Positions 20,287 to 29,494 of a stretch of DNA of 64,000 nt are shown here, piece by piece. The stretch is from CAVWQV01 sp963757115 (GTDB lineage: Bacteria > Pseudomonadota > Alphaproteobacteria > Acetobacterales > Acetobacteraceae): assembly GCA_963757115.1 (NCBI GenBank), contig CAVWQV010000015.1, positions 62,001 through 126,000 of the forward strand. The letters are read 5' to 3'. Under the pieces are notes generated by a model, which was not told the origin of the DNA, did no database searches, and saw nothing but the letters and a program-made list of their open reading frames with translations. Within the stretch, counting starts at the first letter, position 1; every line of letters begins with the position of its first letter. Made by a program: the position numbers and the translations under genes.

Positions 20287-21179
20287 TCGGTTCATGTCTC
20301 CCCGCGCCGTTCAGTCCCTTGGCGCGGTCGAAGGCGATGGCGGCGGCGCGGCGCGCGAGCACGCCGGCGATCTTGATGCGGTAGTCGATGGTGCCGCGCT
20401 TGTCGCTGATCGGCGTGCAGGCGGCACGGGCCGCAGCGTCCAGGCTGGCCAGCGCCGCCTCGTCCAGCGTCGTGCCCGATCAGCGCGGCGCCGCTTCCGG
20501 CACGAGCACGGCGTCGGCGCGACCGCGCCGAGCGCGACGCGGGCGGCTGCGCAGATCGCCCGTCCCGGTCGAGGGTGAGGCTGACCCCGCGCCGACCACG
20601 GCGATATCCATTTCGGTGCGCGGGATCGAGCGCAGATAGGCGTCGCCGGTGCGGAGCCGGGCGCGCGGCAGGCGGAACTCGAGAACGAACTCGCCCTTGG
20701 CGAGGGAGGTTACGTCCCGGGCCGATCGGGATCGTCTCGACCGGAGCCTCGCGCGTGCCGTTCGGGGCCCGCGATGACGGCAGGTGGCACCGCGGCGATC
20801 AGGGCCGGCACGCTGTCGGCGGCCGGCGAGGCGTTGCACAGATTGCCGGCGAGCGAGGCGCGGCCTTGGACCTGCGTCGAGCCGATCAGGTTGGCCGCCT
20901 CGACCACGCCGGGCCAGGCCGCGCGCAGCGCCGCGTGCTCGCCAAGCTCGGCGCCCGGCGTCGCCGCGCCGATGACGAAGCCGCTTTCGTCCTCGCGCAC
21001 GCCGAGCAGCCCGGGATGTTCTTCGTGTCGACGATCAGTTCGGGCCGGGCGCGGCCGGAGCGCAGCTGGACGAGGAGGTCGGTGCCGCCGGATAGGGGTT
21101 TGGCCAGGCCGGACGCCCCGGCCAGGAGTTTGACGGCTTCCTCTACCGTCGAAGGCGCCGCGTAGCTGAGGCTGGGCAT
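20283..21179 (-). CDS. xanthine dehydrogenase family FAD-binding (medium) subunit, multiply frameshifted
   Basis: FAD-binding subunit; electrons pass from the molybdenum site through the Fe-S subunit to FAD. It begins MPSLSYAAPSTVEEAVKLL and has the FAD motif AKPLSGGTDLLVQLRSG; a second piece in another frame holds AANLIGSTQVQGRASLAGNL and CNASPAADSVPAL. The C-terminal piece (RTEMDIAVVGAG and later GTIDYRIKIAGVLARRAA) needs further frame changes. The stop is approximate. It is the first gene of the three-subunit operon. Confidence 0.72.
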
Positions 21180-21319
21180 CGTTACTCCGTGAGGCCGCGT
21201 GCTGCATAGGCGAAGTGCCTAGGCTAGGGCAGAACGTGGCGCCGGTCGAGTAGCGAAGGAAACCAGCCAGTAGGGCGCTCCCGGAAGTCTTGTTCCCGGT
21301 CGCGATAAGCGTTGGCGCG

Positions 21320-22171
21320 CTACACATCGTCTCCCTCCGCCTCGCGCCGGAGGCGGTGGAAGCTGCGGACGCTGAACGGCAGCATCCCGAGATAGATCAG
21401 CCCGGCCGCGGCGAGCGCCGCCCAGGGGTCGGCGACCAGAAGGGCCGCGAAGGTGCCGGTGCCGAGCATCACGGCGAGCACGTATTCCGCCGGCACCTTG
21501 AAGTTCTTGAAGCTCCAGACCGGGAGAGTGGAGACCAGCAGCGCGGCCGAGCCTGTGAGCACCAGGGCGTTGAACAGGGCCGACTGGGCGATGACCAGCA
21601 GCCAGGTCCAGCCCACGCCATGCGCTTCCAGACCAAGGAACAAGGGAAACAGCGCGAGGCCGGCACCCGCAGGCGCGGGGACGCCGGTGAAGAAGTTGTA
21701 GGCGTACGCCGGGCGCGGGCCGCTGTCGAGCGAGGCATTAAACCGTGCCAGCCGGAGCGCCATACACACCGTGAAGAACAGGCAGGGGACGAAGCCGTAA
21801 CCCCGCGCGCCCTGCAGAGACCATAGGTAAATGATGAAGGCGGGCGCGACCCCGAAGCAAAGGAAGTCGGTCAGGCTGTCGAACTCGGCGCCGAACCGGG
21901 TGGTGGCCCGGAGCAAGCGGGCGAGCCGGCCGTCGAGGCCGTCGATGCAGCCCGCCACCACCACGGCTACCGCCGCCTGGCCGAACCGGCCTTCCAGCGC
22001 GAACCGCATTCCGGTCAAGCCCGCGCACAGTCCGAGCAGGGTCATGAGGTTGGGGATGATGCGGTTGAACGACGGGCCCTTGTAGCGCGGCCGGGACCGC
22101 CGCGGGCGCGGTCGGAGATGCCCGCGAAAGCGCCGGACGGGCGAGCCGGGCAGGGGCGCGGGATCGTTCAA
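21320..22171 (-). CDS. pssA: CDP-diacylglycerol--serine O-phosphatidyltransferase
   Basis: Makes phosphatidylserine from CDP-diacylglycerol and L-serine. It is 283 aa, polytopic, with the CDP-alcohol phosphotransferase motif DG-x2-AR-x8-G-x3-D-x3-D seen as DGLDGRLARLLRATTRFG followed by AEFDSLTD. A basic N-terminal tail (RRSRPRYKG) precedes the first membrane segment. Its ATG overlaps the stop of psd (ATGA), so the two are translationally coupled and supply phosphatidylethanolamine. Confidence 0.92.
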   Translation of the reverse strand: MNDPAPLPGSPVRRFRGHLRPRPRRSRPRYKGPSFNRIIPNLMTLLGLCAGLTGMRFALEGRFGQAAVAVVVAGCIDGLDGRLARLLRATTRFGAEFDSLTDFLCFGVAPAFIIYLWSLQGARGYGFVPCLFFTVCMALRLARFNASLDSGPRPAYAYNFFTGVPAPAGAGLALFPLFLGLEAHGVGWTWLLVIAQSALFNALVLTGSAALLVSTLPVWSFKNFKVPAEYVLAVMLGTGTFAALLVADPWAALAAAGLIYLGMLPFSVRSFHRLRREAEGDDV

Positions 22172-22866
22172 ACGGCAGGGTATCCTCGCGCGGGACCGAG
22201 CTCGGCAATGACCGTCTCCCCGCCGATCATGGTCTGCCCCTCGGCGACCAGGGGCGCCACACCTTCCGGAAGGTAAAGGTCGGTCCGGCTGCCGAACCGG
22301 ATGATGCCGAGCCGCATTCCGGCGCGCACCGCGTCGCCCTCACGGAGGTCGCAAACAATGCGTCGCGCGATCAGCCCGGCGATCTGCACAACGGCAATGT
22401 CTCGCCCGTCGCGCAGGCGGAAGGCGATCGCGTTGCGCTCGTTCTCGTCGCTCGCCTTGTCGAGGCTCGCGTTCACGAACCGGCCGTGCCGGTAACTGAT
22501 CCGCGTCACCACCCCGTCCGCCGGGACCCGGTTCACGTGCACGTCGAGCAGGGACAGGAATACGCCGACGCGCCAGCGCGGTGCCGGCCCGAGGCCGAGC
22601 TCCGGCGGCGGCGCGGCGGGGCGGATGGATACCACATGGCCGTCCGCCGGTGCCAGGAGCGCCCCGACCCGCCCGGGCGGCACCCGGTCGGGATCACGAA
22701 AGAAGAAACAGCAGAACAGCGTGAACAAGACGCCGAGCCAGGCGAGCCATGAGCTGAACAGCAATCCCAGCACGACGACGACCACGCCCATCGCAATGAA
22801 CGGCCGGCCGGCCCGGTGCGGAGGTGCCAGCACGAGGTGGATCGTATCGGAAAAGCTCATCGCCAT
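22168..22866 (-). CDS. psd: phosphatidylserine decarboxylase proenzyme
   Basis: Short (232 aa) alphaproteobacterial-type enzyme that decarboxylates phosphatidylserine to phosphatidylethanolamine. Two N-terminal membrane segments (about 22-55) are followed by FFRDPDRVPP, the catalytic core with LDVHVNRVPADG, and the self-cleavage site in IRFGSRTDLYLP, where Gly-Ser cleavage forms the pyruvoyl group. First gene of the psd-pssA operon; divergent from the cytochrome b gene. Confidence 0.93.
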   Translation of the reverse strand: MAMSFSDTIHLVLAPPHRAGRPFIAMGVVVVVLGLLFSSWLAWLGVLFTLFCCFFFRDPDRVPPGRVGALLAPADGHVVSIRPAAPPPELGLGPAPRWRVGVFLSLLDVHVNRVPADGVVTRISYRHGRFVNASLDKASDENERNAIAFRLRDGRDIAVVQIAGLIARRIVCDLREGDAVRAGMRLGIIRFGSRTDLYLPEGVAPLVAEGQTMIGGETVIAELGPARGYPAV

Positions 22867-22989
22867 GCGGCCTGAGGTCTAGTGCGGCAACTCCCTGGTC
22901 GCAATTGCGGGAGCGACGGCCCGGGTGGGCTGGCGTGTCGGCCCTTTGGCAGCAGATAAGCGCGCAGTTGAATGCACGAGGGCGCGCCG

Positions 22990-23664
22990 ATGCAGCAAAG
23001 ACTGAGACTCCCCATGAAGGTGTGGGATGCGCCGATCCGGCTGTTCCATTGGGGCGTCGTCGTTCTCATCATCATCAGTTATGTTAGCATCCAGGCCGGG
23101 TGGATGCGGGTGCATCTCCTGTCGGGATACACCATGCTAGGCGCACTGCTGTTCCGCCTCGTCTGGGGTTTCGCCGGCAGTGACACCGCCCGTTTCGGCT
23201 CGTTTCTCAAGGATCCGATCGCCGGCCTCTCGCATCTGACCCACATCCTGCGACGCGAGGAGGACCGGGAGATCGGCCACAACGCTGCCGGCGGCTGGAT
23301 GGTGCTGCTGATGCTGCTGGCGCTCGTGGTCCAGGTGGCGACGGGGCTGTGCGCCAACACCGACGACGACTACATGGTCGACGGGCCGCTCGCGACCTAT
23401 GTCGGCAAGCAGTGGAGCGACCGGCTGGGCAGTGTGCATTCGTTCAACTTCTACCTGATCCTCGGCCTGGTCGTTCTGCATATCCTGGCGGTGATCGCCT
23501 ACGCTGCGTTCAAGGGGCAGGACCTCGTGCGGCCCATGATCACGGGCAAGAAGCGGCTCCCGGGTGCGATGCGCGCGCCCCGGCTCGCCAGCCCGCTCCG
23601 CGCCATCGTGGTGGGGCTGATCGCCGCCGTGATCGCCGTTGCCGTGGCGAATCTGCCGCAATAG
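22990..23664 (+). CDS. cytochrome b561-like membrane protein (cytochrome b/b6 domain)
   Basis: Four-helix membrane cytochrome, about 224 aa. It opens with KVWDAPIRLFHWGVVVLIII, typical of the family, and has membrane His residues at RLFHW, HLLSG, GHNAAGG and VVLHILAV able to ligate two b haems. It ends with an extra hydrophobic helix (IVVGLIAAVIAVAVANL). It probably passes electrons between quinol and a soluble partner; no partner cytochrome c is adjacent. ATG 22990 is chosen because GAGGG sits seven bases upstream; an earlier ATG at 22972 has no such site. Confidence 0.85.
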   Translation: MQQRLRLPMKVWDAPIRLFHWGVVVLIIISYVSIQAGWMRVHLLSGYTMLGALLFRLVWGFAGSDTARFGSFLKDPIAGLSHLTHILRREEDREIGHNAAGGWMVLLMLLALVVQVATGLCANTDDDYMVDGPLATYVGKQWSDRLGSVHSFNFYLILGLVVLHILAVIAYAAFKGQDLVRPMITGKKRLPGAMRAPRLASPLRAIVVGLIAAVIAVAVANLPQ

Positions 23665-23817
23665 TGCCGCCCTTGCGCCACGATCGGGGTGCTCGCTCTG
23701 TTTTCGCGAACTCCACGTTTCCGCTAACCCCACGTCAGGCAATCGGGTGCAGGATGGCACCTGGGTGAGGGCAAGCCTGGTCGGGCCGGACGCCCTGCCG
23801 CATCGAAGAGGATAAAT

Positions 23818-24400
23818 ATGTCCGACATTCAGAGCGTTGCCGTCTTTTGCGGCTCCAATCCGGGGGACGACCCGGCTTTCCGGCGGGCAGCCGAGTTCGC
23901 TAGGGGACGGGCTTGCCCGTTCGGGCCGCACCCTGGTGTTCGGCGGCGGTCGCATCGGGCTGATGGGCGCGGTTGCGGACGCCGCGCTGAAGGCGGGCGG
24001 CCGGGTGATCGGGGTGATCCCGGACTTTCTCACCCGGCGGGAGGTGGCGCATCCCGGCGTTTCCGAACTGATCGTCACGGACACCATGCACGCCCGCAAG
24101 ACCCGCATGTTCGAACTCGCGGACGCCTTCGTGACCATGCCCGGCGGCCTCGGGACGTTCGACGAAACGTTCGAGATCATCACCTGGCGCCAGCTCGGCC
24201 TGCACGACAAGCCGATCCTGATCTGCGACGTCGCCGGCTGGGCGCAGCCCTTGCTTGCTTTGCTGGACGCGACGGTGGGGCGCGGGTTCGCCGCGGCCGA
24301 AAGCCGCCGGTTGTACAAGCGCGTCGATGGCGTGCCGGCGCTGCTCGGCAAGCTCGCCAAGCTCGGCGCCCCCGCCCATGGCGAGGCGGCGCTGCTTTAG
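23818..24400 (+). CDS. LOG family protein, TIGR00730 type (frameshifted)
   Basis: Cytokinin riboside 5'-monophosphate phosphoribohydrolase-type protein, about 193 aa after repair. The N-terminus MSDIQSVAVFCGSNPGDDPA is in one frame (GAGGA before the ATG); the rest starts one base later from SSLGDGLARSGRTLVFGGG. Deleting one base near 23900 joins them. Family motifs are HARKTRM and PGGLGTFDE. It hydrolyses nucleoside monophosphates to base and ribose phosphate, with nucleotide clean-up as the likely role in bacteria. Its stop overlaps the end of the convergent LysR gene. Confidence 0.85.
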
Positions 24401-25350
24401 CGGCGAATTGTGTCGAGCCGTGGCTCAGGCACCCGTCGCTGGGCGAGGGGGCCGGACTTCCTGGCGCGGCGATCGATCATCTCTTCCACCCGGGAAAGAA
24501 AGTAATGCAGAGGCGGCGAAGCGTTCGCCTTGTGATAGCCGAGCACCAGGTCGATTGAGGGCACTTCACCCCGCAACCCGCGGCTGGTGACCGACGGCGG
24601 CAGGAAATCGACAGCGTAGCTCGGCAGCAAGGCCACGCCCCGTGTCGACGCAACCAACGAAATCGCCATCGAAAGGTAATCGACCTCGTGCGCGGGGGTT
24701 AGGTCCACGCCGGAGCGTCGCAGGTAGTCTGCAATAATCGAGCGCAGCACGGGCGCCGTCTCCGACATCCCGAGAAATGTTTCCCCCGCCAAGTCCTGCG
24801 CTACCACCGTATCTTGCGACGCAAGCCGGTGATCGCTCGGCATCACGACAATCAGGGGCTCCGACCTCAGCAGCTTGTAGATCAGGTCGGAGGTGTCCCG
24901 TTCTGGCCGCAGAAAAGCGAGGTCGAGCTTGCCCCGCTGCAGCGCTTCCGCCAGCGCCGGCGAGTGGTTGCTGGAGATGGTGATTTCGATGTTCGGGAGC
25001 TCGTCGCGCAGAACCCGCATGGTGTCGGGCAGCCACTCGAGTTCATGGCCGCTCAGGAAGCCAACTGCGAACACCTGCTTGCCCTGACCGGCGGCGCGTC
25101 TCGCCGCCTCCTTGGCGGCGTCGACTTGCGCGAGTGCCAGACGAACGTGCTCGAGAAAGACACGGCCGGCCGAGGTCAGCTCCACACCGCGGGCGCCACG
25201 CCGCAAAAGTTCGACGCCGACTTCCCGTTCCAGGTCGCGGATCTGGCGGCTGAGCGAGGGCTGTGCCGTGTGCAGCCTGCGCTCGGCCGCGACCGTAAGG
25301 CTGCCCTCCTCGGCGACGGCAACGAAGTACCGCAAGTGCCGGAGTTCCAC
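24397..25350 (-). CDS. LysR family transcriptional regulator (copy 1)
   Basis: 317 aa with a GTG start. The N-terminal winged HTH reads MELRHLRYFVAVAEEGSLTV and TAQPSLSRQIRDLEREVG; the effector domain is complete to about residue 295, followed by a basic tail. It belongs to the CatR/BenM-like group (HLRYFVAVAE opening). It closely resembles the frameshifted LysR at 34078-34982, and the two share upstream sites. A DUF427 gene and an SDR gene lie divergently; the SDR is the likely target. Confidence 0.9.
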   Translation of the reverse strand: MELRHLRYFVAVAEEGSLTVAAERRLHTAQPSLSRQIRDLEREVGVELLRRGARGVELTSAGRVFLEHVRLALAQVDAAKEAARRAAGQGKQVFAVGFLSGHELEWLPDTMRVLRDELPNIEITISSNHSPALAEALQRGKLDLAFLRPERDTSDLIYKLLRSEPLIVVMPSDHRLASQDTVVAQDLAGETFLGMSETAPVLRSIIADYLRRSGVDLTPAHEVDYLSMAISLVASTRGVALLPSYAVDFLPPSVTSRGLRGEVPSIDLVLGYHKANASPPLHYFLSRVEEMIDRRARKSGPLAQRRVPEPRLDTIRR

Positions 25351-25357
25351 GCGCGTC

Positions 25358-25374
25358 CATGCCTCGTAGGTATG
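25358..25374. promoter_or_regulatory. LysR-type T-N11-A box upstream of LysR copy 1
   Basis: CAT-N11-ATG dyad (catgcctcgtaggtatg) starting 8 bp upstream of the LysR start codon. The spacing and symmetry match the LysR T-N11-A recognition rule. A second shared element follows 8 bp further out. The equivalent pair is present before LysR copy 2. Confidence 0.5.
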
Positions 25375-25382
25375 CCCCGCAG

Positions 25383-25396
25383 CTTACAAAGTCCTT
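25383..25396. promoter_or_regulatory. shared element CTTACAAAGTCCTT, copy 1
   Basis: These 14 bases are identical to 35017-35030 before the second LysR gene, and lie 33 bp from the LysR start (35 bp at the other locus). On the minus strand it reads AAGGACTTTGTAAG. It may be a LysR activation site or part of the promoter; which one cannot be told from sequence alone. Confidence 0.5.
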
Positions 25397-25501
25397 CTCG
25401 ACAGAGCCATCGAAGCATAGATGTTCGGTCAAGCCGGCTGTCGGGTGGGCCCGTCGAACAGGTCCGAGACCACGCGGCCCGGCACCGCAACGAGGCACCC
25501 C

Positions 25502-25906
25502 ATGTCACAGCAAGCCAGCGCAGCACGCCCGGTCAAGATACCGGGGCCGCACCATTCGATCGTCATCGAACCTAACCCGAACCGGGTCGTGGTGTCTGTC
25601 GCGGGCCGCGAGGTCGCGGACACGCGCGACGCCCTGACCTTGCGCGAGGCGGGCTATCCGCCGGTCTCTTACGTCCCGCGCCAGGATGTGAACATGGCGT
25701 TGCTGGTTCGCACCGACCGCACGACGTATTGCCCCTACAAGGGCGACTGCGCGTATTTCAGCATCCCGGCCGGCGGCCCGCGCGCGGTCGACGCTGCTTG
25801 GAGCTACGAGGCGCCGTTCGCCGCGGTGACGGCCATCAAAGACTATCTCGCGTTCTATCCGGACCGGGTCGACGCGAGCGACGATCAACCGGGCAACGAA
25901 CAGTAG
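25502..25906 (+). CDS. DUF427 domain-containing protein
   Basis: 134-aa cytosolic protein with the DUF427 core: VVVSVAGREVADTRDALTLR, YVPRQDVNMALL, TYCPYKGDCAYFSI and a C-terminal AWSYEAPFAAVTAIKDYLAF plus YPDRV. The family has a beta-tent-like fold and unknown biochemical role. ATG 25502 is chosen because homology begins just after it. It lies between the LysR gene and the SDR gene, on the SDR strand, 119 bp before it. Confidence 0.85.
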   Translation: MSQQASAARPVKIPGPHHSIVIEPNPNRVVVSVAGREVADTRDALTLREAGYPPVSYVPRQDVNMALLVRTDRTTYCPYKGDCAYFSIPAGGPRAVDAAWSYEAPFAAVTAIKDYLAFYPDRVDASDDQPGNEQ

Positions 25907-26025
25907 AGCGACAACGGCGCTTCGCTCGATCGTTCGCGTCACCCTACTCGGCTCGAACCGCCTGCCGGGTCTGCGGGCGACTAACCCACGCGCCCTGGCA
26001 ATCAAGCACTGAAGGACACGCTCCC

Positions 26026-26772
26026 ATGCGGAACCTTGCCGGAAAAACCGCTCTCGTGACTGGCGCATCGCGAGGCATCGGCCGTGCGAGCGCCCTTGCC
26101 CTTGCCCGCGGCGGAGCGCAGGTCCTGGTTCACTACGGCCGGGGAGCGAGGGAGGCGGCGGGCGTTGTCGACGAGATCAAGGGTGCAGGTGGCCGCGCCG
26201 ACGCCATTGCGGCCGACCTCTCTGCCGCCGACGGCCCGCACATGCTTGCGCAACGGGTGCGCAGCTTGGTCGGCGAGCGCCTCGACATAGTCGTCGCCAA
26301 CGCCGGTGTTTCCAAAGCCGCAACCATCGAGGAGACCACGGTGGAGGACTTCGACAGTCTGTTCGCAGTCAATGTCCGCGCGCCGTACTTCCTCGTCCAG
26401 CAACTACTGCCGATCCTGGGTGGCGGCAGCAGTGTTGTCCTGCTCTCGTCGCTCGCGGCACACGCCTCGGTCGGCAATCTGTCGGCATATGCAGCAACCA
26501 AGGGTGCGATCGATACGCTCGTGAAGCACTTCGCCTTCGCCCTGGGAGAGCGCGGCATCCGCGTCAACGCTGTCGCACCCGGCGTAGTCGAGACCGATAT
26601 GTCGAGCTTTGCCCGCACCGATGCCGGCCGCGACTTCACGCTGGCGATGCAGGCGTTCAAGCGCATCGCCCAACCGGAGGACATCGCCGGTGCCGTGGCC
26701 TTCCTCGCTTCGGATGACGCGCGCTGGATCACCGGCGATACAATCCGCGTCGATGGCGGCTCCAAACTCTGA
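26026..26772 (+). CDS. SDR family oxidoreductase
   Basis: Classical short-chain dehydrogenase, 248 aa. Nucleotide site TGASRGIGRASAL, VVANAGVS, catalytic Ser in VVLLSSLAAH, Tyr-x3-Lys in YAATKGAI, and C-terminal DTIRVDGGSKL. The Arg after the Gly motif favours NADP(H). Substrate unknown. It is about 26% of a locus (LysR, DUF427, SDR) that mirrors the LysR-SDR pair at 34-36 kb, so regulation by the LysR protein is plausible. Confidence 0.9.
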   Translation: MRNLAGKTALVTGASRGIGRASALALARGGAQVLVHYGRGAREAAGVVDEIKGAGGRADAIAADLSAADGPHMLAQRVRSLVGERLDIVVANAGVSKAATIEETTVEDFDSLFAVNVRAPYFLVQQLLPILGGGSSVVLLSSLAAHASVGNLSAYAATKGAIDTLVKHFAFALGERGIRVNAVAPGVVETDMSSFARTDAGRDFTLAMQAFKRIAQPEDIAGAVAFLASDDARWITGDTIRVDGGSKL

Positions 26773-26848
26773 TCCACGACAAGCTCCGGCCTGAGCCGCC
26801 GGGTCTTGCGGATTGGCGGAGATCGCGTTCCGGCTTGGCGGTGGCGCG

Positions 26849-27010
26849 CTATAAAAGCACCAGGAAGATCCAGAGCAGCAGCAGCAATACAACCACCACG
26901 GCCACTGCGCCCATGGTGAAACGCGTGAAGCCGTCCCAGAACCGCTGCCGGTCGGCCACGAACCCGTCCTCGGTTTCCGCGCCCGTTGCGATGGTGGTCT
27001 GGTCGGCCAT
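26849..27010 (-). CDS. 53-aa single-TM protein resembling aa3-type cytochrome c oxidase subunit IV
   Basis: Short ORF starting MADQTTIATGAETEDGFVAD. A soluble acidic N-terminus, then RQRFWDGFTRFTMGAVAVVV and a hydrophobic helix with a Leu run to the C-terminus. This layout (short soluble part, Trp/Phe-rich entry, one TM helix) matches the alphaproteobacterial aa3-oxidase subunit IV family. No other oxidase genes are in the window, so it is an orphan subunit if the match holds. It lies between the convergent SDR and the purN end. Confidence 0.7.
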   Translation of the reverse strand: MADQTTIATGAETEDGFVADRQRFWDGFTRFTMGAVAVVVVLLLLLWIFLVLL

Positions 27011-27041
27011 GTCGCGCTCAACCCTCCGATGCCGCGGGTTT

Positions 27042-27683
27042 TTAGGGCAGCCCAGCCCCGCCCGGCAAGGGGTTGAGCAGCGCCGCGTCGCTAGAAGTCC
27101 AGCGCGCCTCGTCGGCGCTCGCGACCGCGGCCAAAGCGGCCGGGTAGATCAGGTGCTCCTGCGCCAGCACGCGGGCGGCGAGCATCTCGGCGGTGTCGCC
27201 CGGCAGCACGGGAACCGCGGCCTGGGCCAGGATGGGGCCGTCGTCCACCGCTTCCGTGACTAGGTGGACGGTGCAGCCGTGCAGCTTCACCCCCGCGGCC
27301 AGGGCGCGCGCGTGGGTGTCGAGGCCGGGGAAGGCCGGCAACAAACTCGGGTGGATGTTGAGCATTTGGCCGGCCCAGCGCCGCACCAGTAGCGGGGTGA
27401 GCACGCGCATGTAGCCGGCAAGGCAGACGAGCTCGATCCCCGCCTCCCGCAAGCAGCGGTCGATTTCCGCTTCATGGGCGCCGCGATCGCGCCCGAACGC
27501 GCGATGGTCGAGGGCCAGCGCGGGGATGCCGGCATCGGCCGCGCCGACCAGGCCCGCCGCGTCCGGGCGGTCGGACACCACGAGCGCCACGGCGGCGGGG
27601 TAGGCACGGTGCCGCGAGGCCGCGATCAGCGCGGCCATGTTGGAGCCCCGGCCGCTGATGAGGACGGCCACGCGGCGCTTCAC
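27042..27683 (-). CDS. purN: phosphoribosylglycinamide formyltransferase
   Basis: Third step of purine synthesis: transfers formyl from 10-formyl-THF to GAR. 213 aa, GTG start. Motifs: VLISGRGSNMAALI, LAGYMRVLTPLLVRRW, the catalytic signature NIHPSLLPAFPGLDTH, and GCTVHLVTEAVDDGPILAQ with the catalytic Asp. Starts 10 bp after the purM stop, so purM-purN is one operon. Confidence 0.95.
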   Translation of the reverse strand: MKRRVAVLISGRGSNMAALIAASRHRAYPAAVALVVSDRPDAAGLVGAADAGIPALALDHRAFGRDRGAHEAEIDRCLREAGIELVCLAGYMRVLTPLLVRRWAGQMLNIHPSLLPAFPGLDTHARALAAGVKLHGCTVHLVTEAVDDGPILAQAAVPVLPGDTAEMLAARVLAQEHLIYPAALAAVASADEARWTSSDAALLNPLPGGAGLP

Positions 27684-27693
27684 GCCCGCCTCG

Positions 27694-28780
27694 TCACGCG
27701 AAATCCGGGGCGGCGTCGAACCGCACGGCCGCGGCCCCCGCGCCGGCCTCGATTTGGCCGAGCGGGAACACGGTCTCGCCCGCGTCTCGCAGCAACGCCG
27801 TCGCTCGCGCCGCATCGGCAACCACCAGTGCCATGCCGATGCCGCAGTTGAACACACGCAGCATCTCGCCGGGGTCAACCCGCCCGGCCGCGGCGAGCCA
27901 GCGAAACACGCGGCGGCACCGGCCAGGGTCGGTCGATGACGGCGACGGTGCCGGAGGGAAGCACGCGCGGAAGGTTCCCCGCGAGGCCGCCGCCGGTGAC
28001 GTGCGCGGCCGCCTTCAGCAACCCCGCCCGATGCAACGCGAGCAGCGGCTTCACGTAGATGCGGGTCGGGGTCAACAGCGCGGGGCCGAGCGCTGCGTCG
28101 GCGGCAAACGGCGCCGGGGCGTCCCAGGCGAGGCCGCTCGCCGCAACCACCCGGCGCACCAGGGAGAACCCGTTGGAATGCACCCCGGAGCTCGCCAGCC
28201 CGAGCACCGCATCGTCCCGCTGCACGCCGCTCGGCAGAAGGGTGCCCCGCTCCGCCGCGCCGACCGCGAAGCCGGCGAGGTCGTAGTCGCCCGCCGCGTA
28301 CAGCCCCGGCATCTCCGCCGTCTCGCCGCCGACCAGTGCGCAGCCCGCCTGTCGGCAACCTTCGGCGATGCCGCCGATCACCACCCGCGCCTGCTCGACG
28401 GACAAGCGGGCGGTCGCGAAGTAGTCGAGGAAGAACAAGGGTTCCGCGCCTTGCACGACCAGGTCGTTGACACACATCGCCACGAGATCGATGCCCACCG
28501 TCGCGTGCCCGCCGGTCTCGATCGCGATTTTCAGCTTAGTGCCCACGCCATCGGTCGTGGAGACGAGCACCGGATCGGTAAAGCCCGCCGCCTTGAGGTC
28601 GAACAGTGCGCCGAAGCCGCCGAGCCCGCCTACAACGCCCGGGCGGGCCGAGGCCCGCGCCAGTGGAGCAATGGCCGTCACCAGGGCGTCGCCGGCCTCA
28701 ATGTCCACCCCGGACGCGCGGTATGTCAGTCTTTCTACCGGCGCTCGGGCCGACCGCGAATCCCGCTCGGCACTGGTCAT
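27694..28780 (-). CDS. purM: phosphoribosylformylglycinamidine cyclo-ligase (frameshifted)
   Basis: Makes AIR from FGAM and ATP in purine synthesis. N-terminal YRASGVDIEAGDALV, DGVGTKLKIA, GIDLVAMCVNDL, LVGGETAEMPGLY, then HVTGGGLAGNLPRVLP; all normal. At about 27907 the frame breaks after RPWPVPP and the family sequence resumes one base on as VFRWLAAAGRVDPGEMLRVF to the stop at 27694. Deleting one C restores it to about 361 aa. The gene is essential for purine prototrophy and single-copy here, which makes a true mutation unlikely. ATG has GAGGG five bases upstream. Confidence 0.9.
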
Positions 28781-28927
28781 GGCGGCCCTCGATACGGTAA
28801 GCCCTCGCGCAGGGGGACAGCATGGATCGCGCGAGGCGGTTGCTCGGCGGCGGACACAATCATAGCGCCGTTGCCTCTGCAAACGCAGCGATCGGTGAGG
28901 GGCCGCACGCGCCGGGGAGCCTGATCG

Positions 28928-29494
28928 ATGCCTGACGGCTCGCGGGTGGAAGCCGGCGCCTCCGCCGCGTTCATCACGCTGCCCAACATCATCACGTTCG
29001 CGCGGCTTTGCGCCGTGCCGCTGGCCGTCTGGCTGGTGCTGCAGCATCGGACCGCCGAGGCTTTCTTCCTGTTCGTGGCCGCCGGGCTGTCGGACGCAGT
29101 GGACGGCTGGCTGGCGCGTCGGGGCGGCGGCAGCGCGCTCGGCGCCATCCTCGACCCGGTTGCCGACAAGGCGCTTCTGGTGACGATGTATGTTACGCTC
29201 GCGGCCGTGAATGCCTTGCCCGACTGGCTCGCCATCCTCGTCGTGTTCCGCGACGTCATCATCGTCGGCGGCGTGGTGGTGCTCGCCGTGCTCGGCCATT
29301 CGGTGGCCATCCGCCCGCTGCTGGTCTCCAAGCTCAACACCGCCCTGCAGATCCTGCTGGTGGCGCTGGCCCTATTGCTGGGCGGGTTCGGCTTGAGCGC
29401 GCCGATGCTGCTGGACACGCTGATCTGGGCCGTCGCCGCGACTACGCTCGCCTCCGGCGCGGCGTATGTGTGGAAGGCGGCCCGGGTGCGATGA
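28928..29494 (+). CDS. CDP-alcohol phosphatidyltransferase family protein
   Basis: 188-aa polytopic enzyme with the family motif as SDAVDGWLARRGGGSALGAI and LDPVADK. It transfers a phosphatidyl group from CDP-diacylglycerol to an alcohol; PgsA (glycerol 3-phosphate) and cardiolipin-synthase-like members look alike, so the acceptor is not assigned. Divergent from purM. Its stop overlaps the ATG of the next gene (ATGA), so it is coupled to the AI-2E permease. Confidence 0.88.
   Translation: MPDGSRVEAGASAAFITLPNIITFARLCAVPLAVWLVLQHRTAEAFFLFVAAGLSDAVDGWLARRGGGSALGAILDPVADKALLVTMYVTLAAVNALPDWLAILVVFRDVIIVGGVVVLAVLGHSVAIRPLLVSKLNTALQILLVALALLLGGFGLSAPMLLDTLIWAVAATTLASGAAYVWKAARVR

Noticed and set aside
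17509..21179. CO dehydrogenase (cox) operon
   Set aside because: The large subunit lacks the VAYRCSFR active-site loop; the corresponding region reads AAYRAPGAP, so only the broader hydroxylase family is supported.
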